DNA of 33,371 bases, from assembly GCA_024694145.1 (NCBI GenBank), contig JAILKD010000078.1:1-33371 (forward strand), written 5' to 3'. Both the position numbers and the translations under genes were made by a program. The first letter of the stretch is position 1. Every line of letters begins with the position of its first letter. This DNA comes from a bacterium. GTDB taxonomy: Bacteria > Bacillota_I > Bacilli_A > Acholeplasmatales > JAEDCM01. The notes below the pieces were generated by a model, which saw only the letters and a list, made by a program, of their open reading frames with translations, had not been told where the DNA came from and ran no database searches. This document shows, piece after piece, positions 7,723 through 15,835 of this stretch.

Positions 7723-8099
7723 TATTCTATTTGGCCTTGATTAGAACTTCTACTTCCAACAATTAATCCAAATATTGCAGCTAGAATATTTATTTCAATT
7801 CCTGATAAAGCACCAAATACGATATTGATAATCATAATACCTTTAGAATTACTATTTCTACCCTTAAAGCTTAAGACTGCATTTACTATAGACATAATTG
7901 CAAAGAAAATAAACATTACGCCTACAACCATAAACATTGCTTTAATAACTTCAACATCTTCTCCATCAGCTGCTTTTTCGATTACTTCAGCATTGTTAGC
8001 ACAAACAATAAATACGATTCCTAGGATTAACCATAGTACAATACCAACAATTGATAAAACGCCTGAGACTGTAAATAATATCCTTTTTGCTTTTTCCAT
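7722..8099 (-). CDS. small integral membrane protein, tandem paralogue A
   Basis: A 125-residue hydrophobic protein with about four membrane-spanning segments (roughly 8-33, 54-75, 82-103, 104-118) and short polar ends. Function not recognised; it resembles small uncharacterised membrane families of Bacillota. It is clearly homologous to the next gene upstream: shared INxxLSxKG, MxINIxFGxxSGIxIN and AIFGL segments at the same positions. Each copy has its own terminator and a promoter-like sequence, so they are separate transcripts. RBS AAGGAGA lies about 13 nt from the ATG, slightly far. Confidence 0.75.
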   Translation of the reverse strand: MEKAKRILFTVSGVLSIVGIVLWLILGIVFIVCANNAEVIEKAADGEDVEVIKAMFMVVGVMFIFFAIMSIVNAVLSFKGRNSNSKGIMIINIVFGALSGIEINILAAIFGLIVGSRSSNQGQIE

Positions 8100-8124
8100 A
8101 TAAATAAATCATCTCCTTATATAT

Positions 8125-8153
8125 ATTTTAATAGATATTAAGATAAAATACAA
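8125..8153 (-). promoter_or_regulatory. promoter for paralogue A
   Basis: Minus strand: TTGTAT (8148-8153), 17-nt spacer, TAAAAT (8125-8130), upstream of AAGGAG. Confidence 0.55.
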
Positions 8154-8170
8154 GTTTTCTATTTTTAGCA

Positions 8171-8200
8171 AAATAAAAACTGATTTATTCATCAGTTTTA
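8171..8200 (-). terminator. intrinsic terminator of paralogue B
   Basis: Minus strand: stem AAAACTGAT / ATCAGTTTT with 6-nt loop and a TATTTT tail. The stop codon lies at the stem base. Confidence 0.8.
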
Positions 8201-8569
8201 TTCTTTCTTGTTATCAACAAGCCCAAATATTGCTCCTAGCGAATTAATATATATGCCTGATATAACTCCAAATATAATATTTATAACCATTAAGCCAATT
8301 CTATTACTCTTAACCCCTTTAATTGATAAACATGCATTAATTAAAGCTAAGAATGCAAATATGGCAAATACTACTCCTGCTATGGTAACTAAAAGCTTAC
8401 CGTCATCTAATGATATATGCTGTTTATTTAATCCATCAAGTAATTTTGTTAATAGTTCTTCATTATTTATGCTAATGAAAAATGCAACAGCACATAGAGC
8501 AAAAGTTAAAACTGCTCCAATTGATAAAACAAATGCTATAATCATTAGAACTTTTCTTGCAGCTGACAT
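8198..8569 (-). CDS. small integral membrane protein, tandem paralogue B
   Basis: A 123-residue protein with about four membrane segments, homologous to the 7722-8099 product over most of its length, with divergence concentrated in the polar loop after the first helix (residues about 33-58). Function unknown. The ATG is preceded by AAGGAG at good spacing. The two genes look like an old tandem duplication that kept topology while the loop diverged. Confidence 0.75.
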   Translation of the reverse strand: MSAARKVLMIIAFVLSIGAVLTFALCAVAFFISINNEELLTKLLDGLNKQHISLDDGKLLVTIAGVVFAIFAFLALINACLSIKGVKSNRIGLMVINIIFGVISGIYINSLGAIFGLVDNKKE

Positions 8570-8592
8570 TTTATCATCTCCTTACCGAAAAA

Positions 8593-8620
8593 ATTATATC
8601 ACTATATTTAATAATGTAAA
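8593..8620 (-). promoter_or_regulatory. promoter for paralogue B
   Basis: Minus strand: TTTACA (8615-8620), 16-nt spacer ending in TGA, TATAAT (8593-8598); an extended -10. Confidence 0.65.
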
Positions 8621-8647
8621 GAAAAAAGCGTTCTCAAACGCTTTTTA
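8618..8647 (-). terminator. intrinsic terminator of ddh-ACT operon
   Basis: Minus strand: AAAAAGCGTT / AACGCTTTTTT stem with TGAG loop. It overlaps the TAA stop of the ACT gene, and its far side borders the next promoter. Confidence 0.85.
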
Positions 8648-9010
8648 CTCTATTACATAATTATTCTTTTCTAAAATATCTAATGTTTTTGAAAAATGCT
8701 CTTCTTTTACTAATACATAATCTGTATTAAATGTAGATACTACAAAAATAGGAATATTATTATTAGCAAGTATTGTAGATATTTTTTTAATAATACCTAT
8801 TAAGTTAAAATCTAATTGTTCTTCAACTCTAAAGCCTCTCCAATAATTAGATTCCTCTATAACATCTTCTAATAAATAATCTTTATCATGAACAATTGAT
8901 ATTTCTTCATCAGTTTTTGCTAAAAAGATGAATTTTTGATTAAAATCAATTGTTTTTATGCTTTTTACTTTAGAAATTGATAATATATTATCTATTTTTT
9001 TAATTTTCAT
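8645..9010 (-). CDS. ACT-domain protein (aspartokinase-type ACT fold)
   Basis: A 121-residue protein with two small ACT-like modules, related to the ACT_7/COG3603 group. Recognisable segments: DEEISIVHDKDYL, the WRGFRVEEQLDFNLIGIIKKISTILANNNIPIFVVSTFNTDYVLVKEE core and a C-terminal helix. ACT domains usually bind amino acids and regulate enzymes. It sits one base after the ddh stop, so it is translated from the same mRNA; a lysine- or diaminopimelate-pathway sensing role is a reasonable but unproven inference. No catalytic domain is present. Confidence 0.82.
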   Translation of the reverse strand: MKIKKIDNILSISKVKSIKTIDFNQKFIFLAKTDEEISIVHDKDYLLEDVIEESNYWRGFRVEEQLDFNLIGIIKKISTILANNNIPIFVVSTFNTDYVLVKEEHFSKTLDILEKNNYVIE

Positions 9011-9011
9011 T

Positions 9012-9992
9012 TTATAATAAATGTCCTAATATTTCTTCATATTCTTTATCAATTAAATATTTAGGAGCAATATCAAATGCTGTATAGCATCCGCTATGTC
9101 CTTCCTTATTTAATCTATAGCAAGCTCTTGCAAAGCTAATTAGAATTGAACCAGTAAAAAATGGGTTAGAATCTAATTCTAGAGTTAATTCAATCATATC
9201 TTTATATTGATTTCCAAGCCCTGTAGCACCTGTTCTAATTACATGCCCTCCATGAGGCATTCCAGAATGTTTTTCTTTTAATTCTTCTAATGAAATGAAA
9301 TGAACTGTTGTATCATAATCAGCAAAGTAGTTAGGCATTTCTTTGATTTCTTTTTCAATTCTTGCTTTATCAGCGCCTTCTTTAGCAACTACATAACATA
9401 ATCTTGTATGTTTTTCTCTTGTAGTAAGTTCTGGGTTAGAACCACTTCTAACAGCATCTAAAGCTTTTTTAACTGGTACTGTATATTGTTTTGCATCAAG
9501 TACACCATCAATTCTTCTAATAGCATCGCTATGTCCTTGACTAACTCCCTTACCCCAGAATGTATAATCGCATCCATTAGGTAAGAAACTATTAGAATAT
9601 AATCTTAAGATTGAGAAGAATCCTGGATCCCAACCTACTGAAATAACACCAACATTATTTCCTTTTTTAGCGCTTGCATCAACATTTTTAAAATGTTCTA
9701 ATACTCTTGCATGAGTATCAAATGAATCAACTACATTAAAGTTTTTAGCAAGTTCTGGTGTTTGTACTGGTAGATCAGTTGCACTACCTCCGCATAATAC
9801 TAAAACATCAATTTTATCTTTAAAACTTAAAATATCATTTGCACTAAAAACTGGTGCGTTTGTTTCAGTTTTAACAGTTGAAGGATCACGTCTAGTGAAT
9901 ACTCCAACTAAAACTGTATCTTTACTATTCTTAATAGCGGCTTCTACCCCTCTACCTAAATTTCCATATCCATATATACCTATTCTAATCAT
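9012..9992 (-). CDS. ddh: meso-diaminopimelate D-dehydrogenase
   Basis: A 326-residue NADP-dependent enzyme interconverting L-tetrahydrodipicolinate and meso-diaminopimelate, the one-step branch of lysine and peptidoglycan precursor synthesis. Rossmann motif GIYGYGNLGRGVEAAI at the N-terminus; VGVFTRRD; the family signatures LCGGSATDLP, SFDTHARV, ISVGWDPGFFSI, FWGKGVSQGHSDAIRRI, and MPHGGHVIRTG. Length matches known Ddh proteins (about 320-330). It implies a DAP-containing cell wall or at least lysine synthesis. AAGGAGG RBS and its own promoter; the ACT-domain gene follows directly. Confidence 0.95.
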   Translation of the reverse strand: MIRIGIYGYGNLGRGVEAAIKNSKDTVLVGVFTRRDPSTVKTETNAPVFSANDILSFKDKIDVLVLCGGSATDLPVQTPELAKNFNVVDSFDTHARVLEHFKNVDASAKKGNNVGVISVGWDPGFFSILRLYSNSFLPNGCDYTFWGKGVSQGHSDAIRRIDGVLDAKQYTVPVKKALDAVRSGSNPELTTREKHTRLCYVVAKEGADKARIEKEIKEMPNYFADYDTTVHFISLEELKEKHSGMPHGGHVIRTGATGLGNQYKDMIELTLELDSNPFFTGSILISFARACYRLNKEGHSGCYTAFDIAPKYLIDKEYEEILGHLL

Positions 9993-10017
9993 ATGAATTC
10001 CTCCTTAAATCACTAAA

Positions 10018-10046
10018 ATTATAACATTATAGACTTTAAAAAACAA
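10018..10046 (-). promoter_or_regulatory. ddh promoter
   Basis: Minus strand: TTGTTT (10041-10046), 17-nt spacer, TATAAT (10018-10023). An AT-rich stretch with a short TGTCTT/AAGACA repeat (10096-10110) lies upstream, of unknown meaning. Confidence 0.6.
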
Positions 10047-10125
10047 TAAATATACATATTGTTATTTATTATTATAAATATAAGATTAAATTATATGTCT
10101 TCTTAAGACAATAATTTTTAGTTAT

Positions 10126-10152
10126 AAAAAAGGAAGTGAATTAACACTTCCT
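10126..10152 (-). terminator. intrinsic terminator of the giant repeat protein gene
   Basis: Minus strand: AGGAAGTG / CACTTCCT stem with 6-nt loop, then a run of T, just past the stop codon at 10159. Confidence 0.9.
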
Positions 10153-10158
10153 AATTTA

Positions 10159-13100
10159 TTAAATTGTATAAGTTGTATATCCATTTAATGTAGCATCACT
10201 TGGATAAAATGACCAATCTATTGGACTATTATTTACAGTAATATTTACATCTAAGCCAAGTACAGCAGCAAGTGTTGCATCTGCACTAATAGTTGATAAG
10301 TAATCCATATCTTCTATCTTAGTAGTTTTTAGTTGTAAATTAATATCTCCAAATATATTAGATCCAACAAGCTTAGCTCCATCAAGTGTTACTTTATAAG
10401 TGTTATTAGAACCACTATAAGATTTTAATACTTCTTCAATCTTTGGATCTGCCTTTTCAGCATTTCTAATTGCATTAGCAACTGTTGAACCAAAATTGAA
10501 TATCCAAATAATTTGTTCTAGTGCATCTTTGCCAAAATCAGATAAGCTCATCTTTCTAGTTTCTGTAGAACCAGCAACTCTCTTTATATAGATCATATCA
10601 TCTTGGATATAAATATAAGTCTTTGTATCTTTCTTAATTAATAATCCAAGGAAATCAATTCCAAGTTTTGAAATATCTAAATAGATATACCCTCTAAGTT
10701 TTCCGTTATGATCAAAATCAAGCATACAATCTAAATCAACACCTGCACTTAAGTTTAGCCCAAGTAGACTCATAGATACACTACCGCTTAATGCTAATTC
10801 ACCATTATTATAATTGTTTAATCCAGCTTTAACCAAATTACCAATACCATTAAAATCTAAGCATCCTGCATAGTTTGCAGCTGTAATGTCTTCATTTTCT
10901 AATAATTCAAAATGACCATTTAATATATCATTATTGATTTCAAAGTCAACTACATCTAAGCCACTAACTACTCCACCAGTTCTAAATACTTTAAATGTTT
11001 GTAAGTTGTTTTCTGTATTATTTCCTAAATCAATTGTTAAGTAATCACTATTAACTAATAATTCAATTTCATTTAGATTAATAATATCTTTAACCATTGA
11101 TAAGTCAATAGTTTTTACTTTTGAACTAATATCATCATATAACTCATCAAAATCACCATTAGTATTAACGATAGTTCCTAAATAAGTTATAGCCATCTTA
11201 ATAGTGTCATTATCAATATTAAGTGCATCAAGTGCATAATTAGCTACATCAATTAGTTCATTAAAGTTAATCTTAAATTTAATTGATTGAGTTGTTGTTG
11301 AATTAATTGGGTTACTACTATTAAAGTTTGTAATTGTTTGACTGAAGTTTAAGAATGCTACATTTTCAATAATACTTGCTTCAATGTAGTATTTCTTATC
11401 ACCTTTTACAAGAATTACTTTACCATATAATGATAAGCCTTTATCAGGTTTAAATGTTACAATGTTTGCTCTTGCATATACATCATAGCCATTAACATGA
11501 AGTTCAAATCCAATATTGTAACGCCATTTTTCTACTATATCCTTTAATTGTTTAGCATATTCAATTAATAAATCTAATTCATCTTTATTAATATTAGCAA
11601 CAGGCATTACTACTTCTTTAGCACCATCTTCAATTAATGTAGCATCAATTAAAACATCACTTGCGCTAACTTCAAATTTTAATCCCTTTTCAATATTAAT
11701 ATTAACATTAGAAAGCAGACTGCTAATAGAACTTAAATCAGCACTAATCATTAATTTATTAGTAATTGCATCAATTGTAATATTGTTTAAAATGCTATTA
11801 ATATCAAAATCAGTTTTAATACTATCTGTACTAATATTTAAGCCAAATTGAGTATTAATTTCAGCTATAATTCCATTAATATCATTAATGTTAAACATAA
11901 TAGATGTTTTACCAAATGATACATAAATATTTTTATTCTTATAGATTAATTTAATGTTATTTATTTCAAGTCCGCTATAATTAACATTTAATAATGCTTC
12001 TACTTCTAAATCTTTATTTAAATAAATGTTTCCATCTACTTTTAAATCTTTATAAGTAGCACTTATGTTAAAGCTATATCCATCATAATTTAATGCTTCT
12101 TTAATGTCATCTACTAAGAAGCTTATTAAACTAAAGTCTAGATATTCATCTTTATTAATTGTAATTATTTCTTTAGTAGTTTCAGTTAATTTAATGCTTG
12201 ATACTAAATCTTCTGCCTTAACAATTACGCTAGAATCTTTATTCACTGTTAAATTAACATTTCCTAAAATACTAGTAATGCTTGATAAGTTAGCACTAAT
12301 ATCTAATTTATTTTCATCTAGTTTAATTAATAATCCTTCAAGTAAGCTATCAATATCTATATTAGATGTCTTAACATCTCCAACTAAAGCTAAGATATCT
12401 TCGATACTTGCTTTTACTTTGATGTTAAATAAACTAATATATAATTCGTTATCAATAAAGTATGCCTTAATATCATTAAATTCATAGTCTTTATATTTAA
12501 TATTAAGTGTTGCACTAACATTTAAATCTTTATCTAAATAAATATTACCACTTACTATTACATCTTTATAAGTTAGATTAATAGCAAAATTATATGCATC
12601 ATAATTAATTGCTTTAGTTATTATATCAATTAACCATGTAACATTAGCTACATCATTATATTCAACATCAGGATTTATTAATACTTCTTTTTCAGTTTCC
12701 TTAATGCTTAATTTTAAATTGTATTTACTAATAACTACATTAAGTGCATCATCTTTATAAACACTAATCTTAAAGTCTTTTAATAATTCAACATACTTAG
12801 ATAAGTCAATTGATAAATCAAATGCCTTTTCACCAGTTATATCAATATTAAGTGACTTAATAACATCTAATATATCAGTTAGTTTAATACTTACATTTCC
12901 TAAATCAATTGTTTTATCACTGAATTTATTTATATCATTAATATTGAACTTAAAATATAAGTTATCAAAGTTTGCATAAACTGTTTCGTTATTGTAATAA
13001 ATATTAATTTCATATTTATCATTAACTTTGATAATTCCACTAGCTAAGCCATTATTATATAATACATTAGCATTTATTTTTATATCTTTAACAGTTGTTT

Positions 13101-14616
13101 CTAAATTAATTTCAAGCGGTTTATTAATTAATGATTTAACTTCATCAATTATAAAGAACATATTAGCTATATCTTCATAAGAATCATCAATAATTGGATA
13201 TGTATGCTTTTCAGATGGCTTCATAGTTAAAACTATTGATTTGCCAAATACATCAACTGTTGCATAAATATCTTTGAACTTATAAGTATCACCACTTAAT
13301 GAAGCATTTATTGCTGCATTAGCTTTAATACCCATTAAATCTAATTTAATATTTATTGTTACATCGTTACCATTTTTAATAATTTCTGCATTTTGTACTT
13401 GAGATAGTAAACTATTTAAATCTATAGCACTAGTTAATGCGCTACTACTATTATTATCTTTTAAGTACTTATTTAAATCATTTATATTTAGCTTATATTT
13501 GTTTTCACCAAGTTTAATATAAACATCATTACCTTGATAGCTTACAAATATATCACTAATATCAGCATTGACTTTTACACCACTAGCTTCAAGCTTAATG
13601 TTTAAATCTCCTTCAAGCTTTGTATCTAAGGCATCAACAGATATTTTAAAGTCATTCATATTACCTTGAATAAGTGGTCCAAAGATTTCTTGAAGATAAC
13701 CAATTACATCTTTTTCTCCTTCTTCAAGATCGGTTGCTACATCATTAATATGAGCTTTGAATGCTTCTTTATCTGGAATTTCAAATAGACCATATTCTAT
13801 TTTTTCTTCCATATTACATTTACAAGTGATATCACCTATACCTGGCATACCAATATCATATACTTCATAAGTGTCTACTTCAATTGGTGTCCAATCGCTA
13901 GATAGAGTAATTGTTAAAACTGTTTCTTTATATCCTGGATATCCTTTAGCTCCACCTATTGTTTTTGTTTCTCTTTGCTTTTTAGGAACTGCTTTTACTG
14001 GATCCAAATCTAATGTTAATGTATAGTTTCCATTTTCAGCTGCTTCTATTTTAGCATCTCTAATAGTTTCTTCATTTAAAATATATGCTTGGAACTCTTT
14101 TGGATGCCATCCATATTTTTCTAGGAAAACATCATTTGTAATTGTTTGGTATTTATCAGAATGATTCTTTCTAACAACTACTTGATTGTTTTGTAAGAAT
14201 TTTTCTTCATAAACATGAACAAGTGAACTATCAGAAATTGTTTCAATATAACAACCATCTTTTGTTACGATTCTTGTATTATGAATATCTTGTTTATAAT
14301 TAATTACCGCAACCTTTGCAGAAACTGTACCAGTAGTAACAGATTTAAATTCTTCTGTATGTCTTATTACCCAGTTACAAATAGCTGCATTATCAAGACC
14401 ACTATAATCTAGTGGATTACCTGATGTAGGACGTTCCTTTTCAAACGAATCTGTTTCTTCAGCTAAAGCATAGTGCTTTGAGCTAAATGCTTTTATAATA
14501 AACACTGCTGCAACAACAAGTATTGCAGAAAATAGTATGATTAATTTTTTATGCTTAATTCTTGGTGTCTTCTTTTGTTTTTTCTTCTTATTATCATCCA
14601 TGATATTATCAGCCAA
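10159..14616 (-). CDS. giant membrane-anchored extracytoplasmic repeat protein
   Basis: A protein of 1485 residues if read from TTG at 14616, which sits 9 nt after AAAGGAG; an ATG at 14625 abuts that SD too closely and an ATG at 14601 is also possible. Residues below count from the 14625 ATG. A lysine-rich cytoplasmic start (11-27), one membrane helix (28-46), then an entirely extracytoplasmic body without LPxTG or C-terminal anchor. Residues about 76-290 form one beta-rich domain. From about 320 to 1130 there are at least four, probably five, repeats of 172-186 residues, aligned by xINDINxxx (381, 562, 741, 913, 1121) and by the strand pair before it (325, 503, 678, 850, 1036). A degenerate copy may occupy 1290-1370. 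Alternating hydrophobic/polar strands suggest long curved beta-sheets, possibly lipid-binding. Function unknown; no enzyme motif seen. Confidence 0.85.
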   Translation of the reverse strand: MADNIMDDNKKKKQKKTPRIKHKKLIILFSAILVVAAVFIIKAFSSKHYALAEETDSFEKERPTSGNPLDYSGLDNAAICNWVIRHTEEFKSVTTGTVSAKVAVINYKQDIHNTRIVTKDGCYIETISDSSLVHVYEEKFLQNNQVVVRKNHSDKYQTITNDVFLEKYGWHPKEFQAYILNEETIRDAKIEAAENGNYTLTLDLDPVKAVPKKQRETKTIGGAKGYPGYKETVLTITLSSDWTPIEVDTYEVYDIGMPGIGDITCKCNMEEKIEYGLFEIPDKEAFKAHINDVATDLEEGEKDVIGYLQEIFGPLIQGNMNDFKISVDALDTKLEGDLNIKLEASGVKVNADISDIFVSYQGNDVYIKLGENKYKLNINDLNKYLKDNNSSSALTSAIDLNSLLSQVQNAEIIKNGNDVTINIKLDLMGIKANAAINASLSGDTYKFKDIYATVDVFGKSIVLTMKPSEKHTYPIIDDSYEDIANMFFIIDEVKSLINKPLEINLETTVKDIKINANVLYNNGLASGIIKVNDKYEINIYYNNETVYANFDNLYFKFNINDINKFSDKTIDLGNVSIKLTDILDVIKSLNIDITGEKAFDLSIDLSKYVELLKDFKISVYKDDALNVVISKYNLKLSIKETEKEVLINPDVEYNDVANVTWLIDIITKAINYDAYNFAINLTYKDVIVSGNIYLDKDLNVSATLNIKYKDYEFNDIKAYFIDNELYISLFNIKVKASIEDILALVGDVKTSNIDIDSLLEGLLIKLDENKLDISANLSSITSILGNVNLTVNKDSSVIVKAEDLVSSIKLTETTKEIITINKDEYLDFSLISFLVDDIKEALNYDGYSFNISATYKDLKVDGNIYLNKDLEVEALLNVNYSGLEINNIKLIYKNKNIYVSFGKTSIMFNINDINGIIAEINTQFGLNISTDSIKTDFDINSILNNITIDAITNKLMISADLSSISSLLSNVNINIEKGLKFEVSASDVLIDATLIEDGAKEVVMPVANINKDELDLLIEYAKQLKDIVEKWRYNIGFELHVNGYDVYARANIVTFKPDKGLSLYGKVILVKGDKKYYIEASIIENVAFLNFSQTITNFNSSNPINSTTTQSIKFKINFNELIDVANYALDALNIDNDTIKMAITYLGTIVNTNGDFDELYDDISSKVKTIDLSMVKDIINLNEIELLVNSDYLTIDLGNNTENNLQTFKVFRTGGVVSGLDVVDFEINNDILNGHFELLENEDITAANYAGCLDFNGIGNLVKAGLNNYNNGELALSGSVSMSLLGLNLSAGVDLDCMLDFDHNGKLRGYIYLDISKLGIDFLGLLIKKDTKTYIYIQDDMIYIKRVAGSTETRKMSLSDFGKDALEQIIWIFNFGSTVANAIRNAEKADPKIEEVLKSYSGSNNTYKVTLDGAKLVGSNIFGDINLQLKTTKIEDMDYLSTISADATLAAVLGLDVNITVNNSPIDWSFYPSDATLNGYTTYTI

Positions 14617-14642
14617 AAGAATCATCTCCTTTTCCTATTTTT

Positions 14643-14661
14643 GTTTAACTTATAGTTAAAC
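14643..14661. promoter_or_regulatory. inverted repeat in leader of the giant protein gene
   Basis: GTTTAACT-TAT-AGTTAAAC, perfect 8-bp arms, between the promoter and the RBS. It could be an operator or an mRNA hairpin; not followed by a T-run in the reading direction. Confidence 0.5.
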
Positions 14662-14679
14662 CCCATAGTTGTCGATTAT

Positions 14680-14708
14680 ATTTTATTATTTTTTATAAAA
14701 AAAGTCAA
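14680..14708 (-). promoter_or_regulatory. promoter of the giant protein gene
   Basis: Minus strand: TTGACT (14703-14708), 17-nt spacer, TAAAAT (14680-14685). A TATAAT box (14675-14680) is also present but at 22-nt spacing. Confidence 0.6.
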
Positions 14709-14780
14709 ATTAAAGCGATTTCCTTTGCATTTTCTTTACAAAATTTAAGAAAAACACTACAAAATGAGACTTTTTGTTTA

Positions 14781-14806
14781 AAAAATAAAGCTCCTTTTAA
14801 GGAGCC
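14781..14806 (-). terminator. intrinsic terminator of cdaA operon
   Basis: Minus strand: GCTCCTT / AAGGAGC stem followed by TTATTTTTT, at the stop codon of the 59-residue gene. Confidence 0.85.
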
Positions 14807-14985
14807 TATTTAAACCATAAATAGAATGATAATGTCATAACTGCTGTAAGAATTAAAGTTATTCCATATACAATATATATTCTTTTAGAAATAGATTTTG
14901 TAATCTTTTCACTATTAACATGACTTGTTACTTTTCTAAAAGGATCTGTGATAAATCCAAAAATAATTGAAAGTACTCTTTTCAT
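14806..14985 (-). CDS. 59-residue single-span membrane protein downstream of cdaA
   Basis: A short ORF encoding 59 residues starting MKRVLSIIFGFITDPFRKV, with a charged middle (SHVNSEKITKSISKR, about 21-35) and a hydrophobic C-terminal helix (IYIVYGITLILTAVMTLSFYLW, about 36-57). Translation is well supported: AGGAGGT lies at good distance from the ATG and uses the last bases of the cdaA stop codon (TAGGAGG), and a terminator follows the TAG stop directly. It is therefore the second and last gene of the cdaA transcript. Not recognised as a known family. It occupies the place where cdaR (YbbR) commonly follows cdaA, but is far too small and has no YbbR repeats. Confidence 0.8.
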   Translation of the reverse strand: MKRVLSIIFGFITDPFRKVTSHVNSEKITKSISKRIYIVYGITLILTAVMTLSFYLWFK

Positions 14986-14995
14986 ATGATACCTC

Positions 14996-15751
14996 CTACT
15001 TTAAGAACATATCAATGTATTCAACAAGCTTTTCTCTATCGCTAACTCTAAGCATGATACCTTCTGTTGTAATACTGATATGACCTGTTTCTTCACTACA
15101 TACAATAGTTAGTGCATCACTTACTTCACTTATACCAAGTGCAGCTCTATGACGTGAACCCATTGTTTTATCACCAGATTCAGATTGAGTTAATACATAA
15201 TATGCACCAGCACAACGTATTTTATCTCCTCTAATAATTACAGCACCATCATGTAGTGGTGTATTTGGTTCAAATATATTGATTAGTAATTCTTTTGAAA
15301 TATCAGAGTTCATTTGAATTGCTTTTTCAGCATATTGGTCTAATGAGTTATGCTTTTCAATTGTAATAATAGCACCAATCTTTCTTTCAGCTAAATAATA
15401 GACTGCATCTATTATAGCTCCCTTTGAGCTTTGTGAGCTAGAAATAGTCCTTATTGTACCGATTTCTTGAGGTCTGATACTATCAAGTTCTAAGCGTAAT
15501 TCATGTCCAATTAATACCATAAATAAGAAAGGAATATAGAATCTTAAATTGATTCCTTCCCCTGTAAATAACCATTTAGCCATTTTTAATCTTCCACTTG
15601 GAGCTTTTTCAACTAATATCGCAATAGCTAAAACTACTCCACAGAATAAAGAATAAATAAATATTTTCTTATTCTTTAAAACTATTGATAGGATAAATAA
15701 AAATACTACAAAGATTATATAAATATCTAAAATCATCCATAAAATATCCAT
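14996..15751 (-). CDS. cdaA: membrane diadenylate cyclase CdaA (DacA)
   Basis: A 251-residue c-di-AMP synthase: three N-terminal membrane helices (about 5-25, 30-47, 70-88), then the DAC domain. The catalytic motifs are intact: LHDGAVIIRG (DGA at 168-170) and GSRHRAALGISE (RHR at 200-202), followed by SDALTIVCSEETGHIS. It joins two ATP into c-di-AMP, the messenger controlling potassium and osmolyte transport and wall homeostasis in Bacillota. The usual partners cdaR and glmM are not adjacent; instead a 59-residue membrane protein is co-transcribed. Promoter is an extended -10 with a very short leader, divergent from hflX. Confidence 0.95.
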   Translation of the reverse strand: MDILWMILDIYIIFVVFLFILSIVLKNKKIFIYSLFCGVVLAIAILVEKAPSGRLKMAKWLFTGEGINLRFYIPFLFMVLIGHELRLELDSIRPQEIGTIRTISSSQSSKGAIIDAVYYLAERKIGAIITIEKHNSLDQYAEKAIQMNSDISKELLINIFEPNTPLHDGAVIIRGDKIRCAGAYYVLTQSESGDKTMGSRHRAALGISEVSDALTIVCSEETGHISITTEGIMLRVSDREKLVEYIDMFLK

Positions 15752-15768
15752 AATCTATCACCAATTTA

Positions 15769-15777
15769 ATTATATCA
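15769..15777 (-). promoter_or_regulatory. cdaA extended -10 promoter
   Basis: Minus strand: TGATATAAT, then 6 nt, GGTGA, 6 nt, ATG. No clear -35. The spacing puts the expected transcript start close to the SD. Confidence 0.6.
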
Positions 15778-15807
15778 TTATAATTAATGTAAAACAAATA
15801 TAAAATG

Positions 15808-15816
15808 TGATAAAAT
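15808..15816 (+). promoter_or_regulatory. hflX extended -10 promoter
   Basis: TGATAAAAT, then 8 nt, GAGGTGG, 4 nt, GTG start codon. It lies back to back with the cdaA promoter. Confidence 0.5.
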
Positions 15817-15835
15817 AATAATATGAGGTGGTTCT

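Noticed and set aside
8208-8660. 150-residue plus-strand ORF opposite paralogue B
   Set aside because: Antisense to a conserved membrane protein and crossing a promoter and terminator; no independent support.
10021-10125. Small RNA or riboswitch upstream of ddh (lysine riboswitch)
   Set aside because: The region is about 100 bases of A/T-rich sequence with a promoter and lacks the conserved stems of a lysine aptamer.
12104-12487. 127-residue plus-strand ORF inside the giant protein gene
   Set aside because: It is an antisense shadow of low-complexity repeat coding sequence, with no RBS and no recognisable domain.
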